Shown one piece after another: positions 28,019 through 35,183 of a stretch of 64,000 bases of DNA. Each line of letters begins with the position of its first letter. Position 1 is the first letter of the stretch. Under the pieces are notes generated by a model, which was not told the origin of the DNA, did not search any database, and saw nothing but the letters and a program-made list of their open reading frames with translations. Both the position numbers and the translations under genes were made by a program. The stretch is from NCBI RefSeq assembly GCF_004920405.1, contig NZ_RFLV01000004.1, positions 124,001-188,000 on the forward strand, written 5' to 3'. Source of the stretch: Pseudomonas leptonychotis (GTDB lineage: Bacteria > Pseudomonadota > Gammaproteobacteria > Pseudomonadales > Pseudomonadaceae).

Positions 28019-28315
28019 GTGAAGGGTTGGCAGTTGAGCATCGCCGTTCGCTGTGGCTGGGTGGCGCGCGTCGAGGTCCTGGCACTGCGCTGTTGCGGTT
28101 ATCAGGTGCGGGTGATTCTTCGCACAGGCCGCGTGCGCGTATTTGGTTGTGCGCCTGGAGGGCCGCTGTGGCCTACGCTGGCGCTGCTCAAAACGCATTT
28201 ACGTCGCTGCGGGGTGCACCAGGTTTTACTGCTACAGCCGGAAAATCACGATGAAATCATCGGCCGGCCCGCGCTGATTGGAAAGGATCCAGGCTTGTGG
28301 ATTCACGTGGGCTGA
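28019..28315 (+). CDS. Small hypothetical protein, possibly DUF6482-like
   Basis: A 98-residue ORF with GTG start and AGGA nine bases upstream. It is basic and cysteine-rich in the first part (RCGWVARVEVLALRCCGYQVRV) and ends with LLLQPENHDEIIGR, which recalls the DEM(I)xG segment of DUF6482 proteins common in Pseudomonas. The assignment is weak. The gene starts 13 bases after a TGTACA box and is divergent from folM, so it may belong to the same regulated group. It ends one base before the convergent DUF393-like stop. Confidence 0.5.
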   Translation: MKGWQLSIAVRCGWVARVEVLALRCCGYQVRVILRTGRVRVFGCAPGGPLWPTLALLKTHLRRCGVHQVLLLQPENHDEIIGRPALIGKDPGLWIHVG

Positions 28316-28316
28316 C

Positions 28317-28742
28317 TCAGCGCGGAGTTTTAGCCGGGGTGCACTGTGCGTCCTTGCAGCGTCGGCTAGCGTCGGGATGAGGTAGCCATTCAAGGTAGGG
28401 GCGTAAGCGACAAAACGCTCGATAACCCAGCTCCAGTAACGGTCGCAGCGCAGGCCAGGTGAGGGGGGTGGTCCAGCGGCCCAGGCCGGCAGCGCGCCAA
28501 CTCCACAGTGTCGCATCCAGACCGGTAACCCATTGGCCGTCAGCAAAGCGTGCATGCAAACGGTTTTGCAGGGCGGGTTGGGTTACCCCGATGGACTCGG
28601 CATGGAAGTCGCGCAGGCTAATGTCGACCAGGCACAGGCGCTGTACATCGGCATGCTGGCGCAGCAGCTGGATCTCGCGTGCACACAAGGGGCAATCGCC
28701 ATCGTAGTAAAGGGTCAGGGGCCAGCTTGGTTGTTTGTTCAT
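28317..28742 (-). CDS. DUF393 (DCC family) thiol-disulfide oxidoreductase-like protein
   Basis: A 141-residue protein whose N terminus LTLYYDGDCPLCAREI is the DCC/DUF393 signature with the CPLC pair, giving a thioredoxin-like fold. A conserved tail segment LGYRAFCRLRPYLEWLP follows. Function of the family is unsettled. It sits beside the light-linked genes and is convergent with the small ORF. Upstream lies the second miniature repeat element, so its promoter must be in or beyond that element. Confidence 0.85.
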   Translation of the reverse strand: MNKQPSWPLTLYYDGDCPLCAREIQLLRQHADVQRLCLVDISLRDFHAESIGVTQPALQNRLHARFADGQWVTGLDATLWSWRAAGLGRWTTPLTWPALRPLLELGYRAFCRLRPYLEWLPHPDASRRCKDAQCTPAKTPR

Positions 28743-28748
28743 AATCTA

Positions 28749-28956
28749 AAAACCTTTAACGATCGGCTGCGCGTCGAGCCGTCGGGGTGAAAACAGCCTC
28801 GGCAAACCGCTTTAGCGCGACTCGAAGGGCGGGCAGAGCGAGCCATGCTTATTTACAGCTCGTAAACTCCGCCTTCATGACGTTTTGATCATTGCGGGTT
28901 GTTACTGCGTAGCGTCTGCCTGGATCTAGTTCGCAATAGCGTAAACAAGTTCTGAG
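28749..28956. repeat. Miniature inverted-repeat element, copy 2
   Basis: The segment is similar to 22119-22287: both carry a GATC(T/G)GCTGCGCGTCG left part, an interior TTACAGC...GTAAACTCCGC, a GTTACT...CGTAGCG(C/T)CTG motif and a right end with GTAAACAAGTTCT. It has extra bases compared with copy 1 (about 208 bp). It lies between the DUF393-like gene and the MerR gene, right next to the operator-like boxes at 28961. Confidence 0.65.
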
Positions 28957-28960
28957 GTTT

Positions 28961-28977
28961 TGTATAAGTCTTGTACA
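28961..28977. promoter_or_regulatory. TGTATA/TGTACA boxes upstream of the MerR gene
   Basis: TGTATA (28961-28966) and TGTACA (28972-28977) are 11 bp apart centre to centre, one helical turn. LitR/CarH-type MerR proteins bind TnTACA boxes, and P. putida pplR1 is itself photoinducible, so this suggests autoregulation. A -10-like TACAAT lies at 29001-29006. A TAAACA copy at 28942 belongs to the repeat element end and may be fortuitous. Confidence 0.5.
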
Positions 28978-29039
28978 AAGTATGCCGAAAATAGCTGAGT
29001 TACAATGCGTGCAATCTTTTTTCTGTGATATCGCCTCCC

Positions 29040-29993
29040 ATGTCCGATCTCGTTGGTGCGCCGTCCTTCGCTTCGAGTGCCCTCAAGCAGGAAGAACTCT
29101 TTCCTATTCGTGAGGTGGCGCGCCTGACCGGCGTTAATCCGGTGACCTTGCGGGCCTGGGAACGCCGTTATGGGCTGATCCAGCCGACGCGCACTGACAG
29201 TGGTCATCGCCTGTATTCGCAGGTGGATATCGAGTCGGTACGCAGCATCCTGGCGTGGATTGAGCGCGGCGTGGCGGTGAGCAAGGTCGGCAAGATTCTC
29301 GCTAAGAGCAGCACGATCAAGTCCGCCAGTTCGCCGGGCTATGAAGAAGTCAGCGCCAGCGAGTGGGGGGAGTGGCAAGCGCAGCTGCGGCGCGCGATTA
29401 GCGCCTTCGATGAGCTGCGTCTGGATCGTCTATATGGGCAGATTTTTTCCAGCTACCCACTGCCGGTGGTGTTTCAAGAGATCCTGATGCCGCTGTGGCA
29501 GGAGCTGTTGTTGCGCCAGGATGAGTACGGCCAAACCAGTGAGTGGCTGTTTCTCGATACGTTCTTGCGTGCCCGCACGCTGCAGCGCCTGCAGGTGTTA
29601 CGCGCCCAAGTTGAAGAGCGTGTGCTGCTAGCGGCGTTTCCCGGTCACTGCCGGGAGTTGGAGTTGCTGGTGGCTGGGTTGCTGCTGAGCAGTGCCGACA
29701 CCGCCGTCAGTGTGCTCGGGATGGGCCAGCCACTCGAAGAGCTGACCCTGATCTGCGAAAAAATGCAGCCCCAGGCGCTGGTGTTGTTCTCCAATCAGCC
29801 GCCCAGTGATGATTTGCCTAAGGTGTTGTCGCGTCTTGCGCTGGCGCTGGATTGTCCGCTGGTGATGGCGGGTGACGGGGCCGATCTGGCTGAGGAGAGC
29901 CTCAGGGGGTCGCCGATTGCCTGTCTGGGCAATGAAGGACGTTTGATGCAGCGTCGACTGCAGCAGTTCCTCGCGGGCCATCTGGATACCTGA
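29040..29993 (+). CDS. MerR-family regulator, LitR/CarH-like (class II, PplR type)
   Basis: A 317-residue regulator. The N-terminal MerR DNA-binding domain is LFPIREVARLTGVNPVTLRAWERRYGLIQPTRTDSGHRLYS near residues 20-60. A C-terminal cobalamin-binding-like fold follows (ERVLLAAFPGHCRELELLVAGLLLSS, then TLICEKMQPQALVLFSN). The E-H cobalamin ligand motif and the DxHxxG loop of light-sensing CarH are not seen, as in class II LitR (PplR) proteins that rely on partner LOV proteins. The ATG at 29040 is used; a GTG at 29025 is in the same frame and neither has a strong ribosome site. The nearby LOV gene and TGTACA boxes support a light role. Confidence 0.82.
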   Translation: MSDLVGAPSFASSALKQEELFPIREVARLTGVNPVTLRAWERRYGLIQPTRTDSGHRLYSQVDIESVRSILAWIERGVAVSKVGKILAKSSTIKSASSPGYEEVSASEWGEWQAQLRRAISAFDELRLDRLYGQIFSSYPLPVVFQEILMPLWQELLLRQDEYGQTSEWLFLDTFLRARTLQRLQVLRAQVEERVLLAAFPGHCRELELLVAGLLLSSADTAVSVLGMGQPLEELTLICEKMQPQALVLFSNQPPSDDLPKVLSRLALALDCPLVMAGDGADLAEESLRGSPIACLGNEGRLMQRRLQQFLAGHLDT

Positions 29994-30086
29994 TTCCTCT
30001 TATTAAAAACGCCTGAATGGGAGCGTGTCGCCGCATGGCGCCGCGCGCTTTGCTGCGCCTGTGATTTAGTGTGGATTGCATAAAGT

Positions 30087-30184
30087 TGTACAGGCTGTAT
30101 AGAAAAATGCTTGCGCTTTGCCTTCTTTGCCTATACAAAAGCTGTACATTGTTAATTTGTGTATAGCTTTTATTCACTTGTACA
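30087..30184. promoter_or_regulatory. Cluster of TGTACA-type boxes upstream of the acyl-CoA dehydrogenase gene
   Basis: Six boxes lie in 98 bp: TGTACA 30087, TGTATA 30096, TATACA 30132, TGTACA 30143, TGTATA 30160 and TGTACA 30179. The TATACA/TGTACA pair is in tandem with 11-bp spacing, like CarH direct repeats, and 30160/30179 have a 13-base spacer. The last box ends 18 bp before the ATG at 30203, beside a GAGG ribosome site. This is the densest cluster of such boxes in the window. Confidence 0.6.
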
Positions 30185-30202
30185 GCTTGAGGACTCAGCA
30201 AC

Positions 30203-31981
30203 ATGACCCAATACCGCGCACCCCTTCGTGACATGCGTTTCGTTTTTGACGAGGTGCTCGACGCTTATGCCACCTTGCAGTCGCTGCCTAGTCAGCGCGA
30301 GTTCGGAGACGACCTCGGTGGCGCCATTCTGGAAGAAGCTGCCAAATTGGCAGAGAACGTGCTGGCTCCGTTGAACGGGCCAGGTGATCAGCAAGGCTGC
30401 AAGTACGACCCCGAGAGCAAATCAGTTAAAGCCCCAGACGGTTTTCGTGAGGCTTATAAGCAGTTTGCTGAAGGCGGTTGGACAGCCTTGGCCTGCACGC
30501 CTGAGTTTGGCGGCCAAGGCTTGCCCCATGTACTGAATATGATGGTTGAGGAGATGGTCTGCTCGGCCAACCTGTCGCTCGGCATGTACCCAGGCCTGAC
30601 CCATGGCGCGATCAACGCATTGACTGCGCATGGTGCGCGTGAGCTGCAGGAGCGCTACTTGCCGAAACTGATCAGCGGCGAATGGACCGGCACCATGTGC
30701 CTGACCGAGCCGCAGTGCGGTACCGACCTGGGCCTGATTCGTACCCGCGCCGTGCCTCAGGCAGACGGCAGTTATGCCATCAGTGGCACCAAGATCTGGA
30801 TCACCGGTGGTGAGCACGATCTGGCTGACAATATCCTGCACCTGGTTTTGGCCAAACTGCCCGATGCACCGGATAGCGTAAAAGGCATTTCCTTATTCTT
30901 GGTGCCCAAGTTCCTCGAAGATGGCAGCCGTAACCCCGCGTTTTGTGGCGGACTAGAGCACAAGATGGGCATCAAAGGTTCGGCCACCTGCGTGATGAAT
31001 TTCGAAGGCGCACAGGGTTGGTTGATCGGTGAAGCCAACAAAGGCCTCAAGTGCATGTTCACCATGATGAACTCCGCGCGCCTGATGGTGGGCATGCAGG
31101 GCCTTGGTATTGCCGAGAGTGCTTATCAGGTCAGCCTGGGTTTTGCCAAAGAGCGCTTGCAGAGCCGCTCGCTGTCCGGCCCGAAAGCGGCGGATAAGCC
31201 GGCAGACCCGATTATTGTGCACCCGGATGTGCGGCGCATGCTGCTGCGCCAGAAAGTGATGATCGAAGGTTGCCGCGCCCTGGCGTATTTCACCGGCCTG
31301 CACGAAGACGTTGCCCATGATCACGAAGACCCTGCGATGCGTGAGCAGGCCGATGATCTGGTGCAGCTGCTGACCCCGGTGGTGAAGTCCTTCCTTACCG
31401 ATGAAGGGTTCAACTGCGCCAACGAAGGCCTGCAGGTGCTCGGTGGCTCCGGCTTCACCGAAGACTGGGGCATCGAACAACTGGTGCGTGATTGCCGGAT
31501 TACCCGCATCTACGAAGGCACCAACGGTATTCAGGCACTCGACCTGGTCGGCCGTAAGTTGGGCTTGGGCGGCGGTCGCGCGGTGCGCAACTATTTCGCC
31601 TTGATCGAAAGCTGGCTCAAGGCCAATGCCGACAGCGAGCATGCGGCTGCGGTGGCTGCAGCACTCAAGCAGCTGCAACAAGCCACCATGTGGATTGCCA
31701 GCGAAGGCATGAAAGACCCTGAGCAAGCCGGCGCAGCTGCTACGCCTTACCTGCGCTTGTTCGCACTCACCAGCCTGGCCTGGATGTGGGCGCGCATGGC
31801 GGCGGTGGCCAAGACCAAGCTGGCTGACGGCAGCACCGAAACCCTTTTTTATTGCGCCAAGTTGAAGTCTGCCGACTTCTATATGGCGCGAGTCCTGACT
31901 GAAACCGACAGCCTGTTGGCTGAGGTTAAGGCCGGCAAAGCCACGCTGATGGCCTTTAGCGAAGAGGAGTTTGCTGCCTAA
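30203..31981 (+). CDS. Acyl-CoA dehydrogenase, long form (FadE/DmdC type)
   Basis: A 592-residue flavoprotein that introduces a double bond into acyl-CoA. The FAD and substrate motifs MCLTEPQCGTDLG (about residue 165) and KIWITGGEHD (about 198) and the catalytic glutamate in IYEGTNGIQALDL (about 435) are present, followed by a C-terminal extension of about 140 residues typical of the DmdC-like class. This class includes 3-methylmercaptopropionyl-CoA and long-chain dehydrogenases; the substrate is not clear. The leader carries a cluster of regulator boxes, and two terminators follow. Confidence 0.92.
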   Translation: MTQYRAPLRDMRFVFDEVLDAYATLQSLPSQREFGDDLGGAILEEAAKLAENVLAPLNGPGDQQGCKYDPESKSVKAPDGFREAYKQFAEGGWTALACTPEFGGQGLPHVLNMMVEEMVCSANLSLGMYPGLTHGAINALTAHGARELQERYLPKLISGEWTGTMCLTEPQCGTDLGLIRTRAVPQADGSYAISGTKIWITGGEHDLADNILHLVLAKLPDAPDSVKGISLFLVPKFLEDGSRNPAFCGGLEHKMGIKGSATCVMNFEGAQGWLIGEANKGLKCMFTMMNSARLMVGMQGLGIAESAYQVSLGFAKERLQSRSLSGPKAADKPADPIIVHPDVRRMLLRQKVMIEGCRALAYFTGLHEDVAHDHEDPAMREQADDLVQLLTPVVKSFLTDEGFNCANEGLQVLGGSGFTEDWGIEQLVRDCRITRIYEGTNGIQALDLVGRKLGLGGGRAVRNYFALIESWLKANADSEHAAAVAAALKQLQQATMWIASEGMKDPEQAGAAATPYLRLFALTSLAWMWARMAAVAKTKLADGSTETLFYCAKLKSADFYMARVLTETDSLLAEVKAGKATLMAFSEEEFAA

Positions 31982-31995
31982 AACGACTGCGCAAT

Positions 31996-32038
31996 CCGAT
32001 AGCCAGCGTGTATCGCCCTTTCGGCTATCGGTTTTTTT
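31996..32038 (+). terminator. Rho-independent terminator after the acyl-CoA dehydrogenase gene
   Basis: A 9-bp stem (31996-32004 with 32023-32031) is followed by seven T residues (32032-32038), 15 bp after the stop. Confidence 0.92.
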
Positions 32039-32070
32039 ATCCCTGCTGCAGGGGTTTCCCCTGCACTTTA

Positions 32071-32098
32071 GGCCCGCGCTGATTGCGGGTCTTTTTTT
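32071..32098 (+). terminator. Second tandem terminator
   Basis: A 7-bp stem with one G-T pair (32071-32077 with 32085-32091) is followed by seven T residues (32092-32098). Together with the first hairpin it isolates the dehydrogenase gene from the convergent PilZ gene. Confidence 0.8.
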
Positions 32099-32130
32099 GC
32101 CTACGTTTTAACCATCTAGCGGTGGTGCGT

Positions 32131-32742
32131 TCAGCGATGCCCGCTGGCCAGCCGCTGTTCTTGCTGGAGGTGTTGTTGGTAGATGAACTGACGCAGGTGT
32201 TCATCGCTTTGCGGGTCCAGGGTGTGCAGTTGGTAGGCCAGAAAGCCGTCCACGGTTTTGCGCACAAAAACGCCGGCAATGGCAATCGGGGTGTGCTCGT
32301 CTAGCGGTAAGACCAAGTGGAAGCGTTTCGGTGCGGCGCGCCGCGCACGATGTTCAATCAGTGCGCCATTCATCGACAGTTGGTGTACCCACAGGCCACT
32401 GGGTTGCGCGTTGGGCGTGTGCAGCGCCAACGGCTCGGATAAGGGGGAGCGCCAGGCGCGGTTGACTGCACCTTCGTCAAAAATCTGCGGCGCGCTGAGT
32501 TGCAGGCAAGGCGCGCTGTGCGCGTTCTGGCTCAGGTGCAGGTCGAAGGTCAGGTGCTGGTTGGCGATATGCGCATGCAGGCTCAGCTGTTCATGGGTGG
32601 CACAGTGCGAGAGCAGCTCACTGAATTGTTTAACAATATCAGCCTGCAGAGGAAGGTTGCTGCGTGCTTCAATATTCGTCGGCTGGTTTAGCTGGCGAAT
32701 AAAGGCCAATTCAGCTTGGGTCAGGAGTGCCTGTTCTTGCAT
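32131..32742 (-). CDS. PilZ-like domain protein
   Basis: A 203-residue protein with an N-terminal helical part and a C-terminal beta domain like PilZ. RAWRSPLSEPLALH may supply the arginine pair and LSMNGALIEHRARR the D/NxSxxG-like loop, with a serine and glycine but no exact consensus. c-di-GMP binding is therefore possible but not sure. It follows the LOV gene in the same direction, 51 bp downstream, so the two may be co-expressed, which could tie light sensing to c-di-GMP output; this is inference. Confidence 0.65.
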   Translation of the reverse strand: MQEQALLTQAELAFIRQLNQPTNIEARSNLPLQADIVKQFSELLSHCATHEQLSLHAHIANQHLTFDLHLSQNAHSAPCLQLSAPQIFDEGAVNRAWRSPLSEPLALHTPNAQPSGLWVHQLSMNGALIEHRARRAAPKRFHLVLPLDEHTPIAIAGVFVRKTVDGFLAYQLHTLDPQSDEHLRQFIYQQHLQQEQRLASGHR

Positions 32743-32793
32743 GGAAGCGGTCTATATCAAGCTCTGGAGCTGTTGTGACCGCTTCGAACGAGA

Positions 32794-33255
32794 TTAGTTA
32801 TGACCGATCGTCGCCTGTAATCGAGCCAGTTCGGCCTTGAGGGTGATCAGTTCGGCTTCCAGTTCTTTGACCCGCTCTTGCGCCTGCACCTGCTCGGTAA
32901 CGTTCTTCTGGATACCGATGTAGTAGGTCAGCTGATCGGCGTCGTTGACGACGGGGGTGATCGACAGCTCATTCCAGAACGGGCTGCCGTCTTTGCGGTA
33001 GTTGCGAATAATTTGTCGGCAAGGACGGTGCTGCTTAACCGCTTCACGGATGGCGCTCAAACCAGGCTGGTCGCGATCGCCGGCCTGCAGGAAGCGGCAA
33101 TCCTGATAGAGGATGTCTTCGCTGGCGTAGCCGGTGAGTTTTTCAAAGGCCGGGTTGGCATAGATCAGGATGTTGTCATCGCCTTCTTGTTCGGCAACCA
33201 CGATGCCGTCGTTGGAGGCGTTGATCACCAGTTGCAACAGTTTGGCGTTGATCAT
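32794..33255 (-). CDS. Short LOV (PAS) blue-light photoreceptor, PpSB1-LOV-like
   Basis: A 153-residue protein made of one LOV domain and a C-terminal coiled-coil helix. The flavin-adduct motif YQDCRFLQAGDRDQ holds the conserved Cys53, the same position as in PpSB1-LOV of Pseudomonas putida, followed by NYRKDGSPFWNELSITPV and TYYIGIQKNVTEQV. No effector domain follows the helix (RVKELEAELITLKAELARLQ), so it is a 'short LOV' protein that signals through dimerisation. In P. putida such proteins act with PplR regulators. The MerR gene lies 3 kb upstream and the PilZ-like gene is next on the same strand. Confidence 0.92.
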   Translation of the reverse strand: MINAKLLQLVINASNDGIVVAEQEGDDNILIYANPAFEKLTGYASEDILYQDCRFLQAGDRDQPGLSAIREAVKQHRPCRQIIRNYRKDGSPFWNELSITPVVNDADQLTYYIGIQKNVTEQVQAQERVKELEAELITLKAELARLQATIGHN

Positions 33256-33367
33256 GAGGCGTTTTCCCAGTCTATGTCCGCTGCATTCTAAAACATCCGG
33301 GCGAGCTGTCTACTTGCGGCATAATGCCGGGCTTATCGACTTGGTTCTGTATGTTTCGGAGTTTTGC

Positions 33368-33820
33368 ATGAAAATCGCCATCCTTTCCGGCTCGGTGTAT
33401 GGCACTGCCGAGGAAGTTGCCCGCCACGCCGAGCGCCTGTTGAACGCCGCTGGCCATCAGGCCTGGCACAACCCCAGGGCCAATCTGGCCGATATCCAAA
33501 CCTTTGCCCCTGAGGCGTTTCTTGCGGTGACCTCGACCACCGGCATGGGCGAATTGCCCGATAACCTGCAGCCGCTGTATTTCGCCATTCGTGACCACTT
33601 GCCCGCTTGGAGCGGGCTATCGGGTGGGGTGATCGCCCTGGGCGACTCCAGTTATGGCGATACCTTCTGCGGTGGCGGCGAGCTAGTGCGCGAGTTATAT
33701 GCCGAGCTGGGCATTCGCGAAGTGCAGCCGATGCTGCGCCTGGATAGCAGCGAAAGCGTAACCCCGGAAACCGACGCCGAGCCTTGGCTGGCCGAATTTA
33801 TTACGGTGCTGCACGGCTGA
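33368..33820 (+). CDS. Flavodoxin/MioC-like FMN protein
   Basis: A 150-residue flavodoxin-fold protein. The FMN phosphate loop SGSVYGTAEEVA begins at residue 7, and the loops STTGMGELPDN and LGDSSYGDTFCGGG match MioC or the flavodoxin family. It transfers electrons in the cytoplasm; the partner is unknown. The ATG at 33368 follows CGGAG. It overlaps the cupin gene by one base and is divergent from the LOV gene across about 110 bp. Confidence 0.88.
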   Translation: MKIAILSGSVYGTAEEVARHAERLLNAAGHQAWHNPRANLADIQTFAPEAFLAVTSTTGMGELPDNLQPLYFAIRDHLPAWSGLSGGVIALGDSSYGDTFCGGGELVRELYAELGIREVQPMLRLDSSESVTPETDAEPWLAEFITVLHG

Positions 33821-34287
33821 TGCATCCGCGCGCGCTGGAGCTGATCGAGTCGCTGCAACTGCAGGCGCACCCTGAGGGTGGCTATTACCGTCGGCTGTTC
33901 GAGTCGCGCCAGCAAACGGCGCAGGGCCGGTTGTGCAGTACGGCGATTGTCTTTTTGTTGCCGGCTGGGCTGGTCAGCCGTTGGCACCGTGTGGATGCCG
34001 ACGAACTCTGGCACTTCTACGAAGGCGCGCCGCTGCAACTATTGATTGCCGAACACCCCACGGCGATTCGCAGCGAGCGCCTCGGCCCGGTGGCCACGCA
34101 GCAATTACCGCAACGCGCAGTGCCGGCGCATGCCTGGCAAAGTGCGCGCAGCCTGGGCGACTTCACCTTGGTGGGTTGCACCGTGGCCCCCGGTTTTGAC
34201 TTCACCGGCTTTTGCCTGCTCGCCGATGATCCTCAGGCCCAGCGTGACTGGCCGTTGCTGCGTCAGCTGCACCCCGAAAGTTTCTGA
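33820..34287 (+). CDS. Cupin domain protein (DUF985/cupin_5 type)
   Basis: A 155-residue cupin protein of the DUF985 family. Visible elements are LQLQAHPEGGYYRRLFES and FLLPAGLVSRWHRVDADELWHFYEGAPLQLLI with a histidine pair, and the C-terminal VGCTVAPGFDFTGFCLL. The metal and substrate are unknown. The ATG overlaps the TGA of the flavodoxin gene (TGATG), so translation is coupled. Confidence 0.88.
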   Translation: MHPRALELIESLQLQAHPEGGYYRRLFESRQQTAQGRLCSTAIVFLLPAGLVSRWHRVDADELWHFYEGAPLQLLIAEHPTAIRSERLGPVATQQLPQRAVPAHAWQSARSLGDFTLVGCTVAPGFDFTGFCLLADDPQAQRDWPLLRQLHPESF

Positions 34288-34400
34288 AACGCTTACTGAC
34301 CCGTAAAGCCACCACGCTGGCCGCTAGAGCGACTCACCTTTACCGCAGCCCTGGCTAGACTGCTTGGCACTTGATAACAAGAACTGCCGAGGTAAAAGCC

Positions 34401-35183
34401 ATGACCGTTGCCCATGCACTGCCGTCCTTCAATGTCCAAACTCAGGTGTCTGCCGTCGAATGGCAGACCCGCGTCGACCTGGCGGCCTGTTACCGGTTGA
34501 TCGCACTGCATGGCTGGGATGATCTGATCTTCACCCACATCTCGGCGAAGATTCCGGGCGCTGAAGAATTCCTGATTAACCCTTTCGGCCTGATGTTTCA
34601 CGAAATCACCGCCTCCAGCCTGGTGAAGATTGACCTGGCCGGTAACAAGCTGATGGACAGCCCCTACGACATCAACCCGGCGGGCTACACCATTCACAGC
34701 GCCGTGCATGAGGTGCGCCACGATGTTGCGTGTGTGGCGCACATTCATACGGCGGCCGGCATTGCCGTTTCGGCGCAGAAGCAGGGGCTGTTGCCGTTGT
34801 CGCAGCAGTCGCTGTTCGTCCTCGCGAGCCTGGCTTACCACGGCTACGAAGGCGTGGCGCTGAACCATGACGAGAAAGCGCGCTTGCAAGCGGACCTGGG
34901 CGAGAAGAACTTTATGATTCTGCCCAATCACGGTCTGCTCACTGCTGGCGGCAGCATCGCCGATACCTTCCTGATGATGTTCACCCTGCAGCGCGCCTGT
35001 GAAATTCAAGTCATGGCGCAAAGCGGTGGCGCCGAGTTGATCCATATCCCTCAGCAAATTCTCGAGGGTGCTAAGGCCATGGTCGCTGGCGTTATGAAAA
35101 GCCCGCAAGGTATGGGTGGTCAGTTGGCTTGGCCGGCCTTGCTGCGCAAGCTGGACCAGCAGATGCCGGGTTACGACGCGTGA
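34401..35183 (+). CDS. Class II aldolase/adducin family protein
   Basis: A 260-residue protein with the class II aldolase fold. It has the histidines of ITHISAKIPG and AHIHTAAG (near 120), the third zinc-ligand-like histidine in LPNHGLLTAGG (near 175), and the segment LINPFGLMFHEITASSL. Many family members without a dedicated kinase have unknown substrates. The ATG at 34401 follows CGAGG. It overlaps the hydrolase gene by four bases. Confidence 0.88.
   Translation: MTVAHALPSFNVQTQVSAVEWQTRVDLAACYRLIALHGWDDLIFTHISAKIPGAEEFLINPFGLMFHEITASSLVKIDLAGNKLMDSPYDINPAGYTIHSAVHEVRHDVACVAHIHTAAGIAVSAQKQGLLPLSQQSLFVLASLAYHGYEGVALNHDEKARLQADLGEKNFMILPNHGLLTAGGSIADTFLMMFTLQRACEIQVMAQSGGAELIHIPQQILEGAKAMVAGVMKSPQGMGGQLAWPALLRKLDQQMPGYDA

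Noticed and set aside
28942..28947. TAAACA as a third box in front of the MerR gene
   Set aside because: It lies within the terminal sequence of a repeat element and matches the consensus at only five of six positions.
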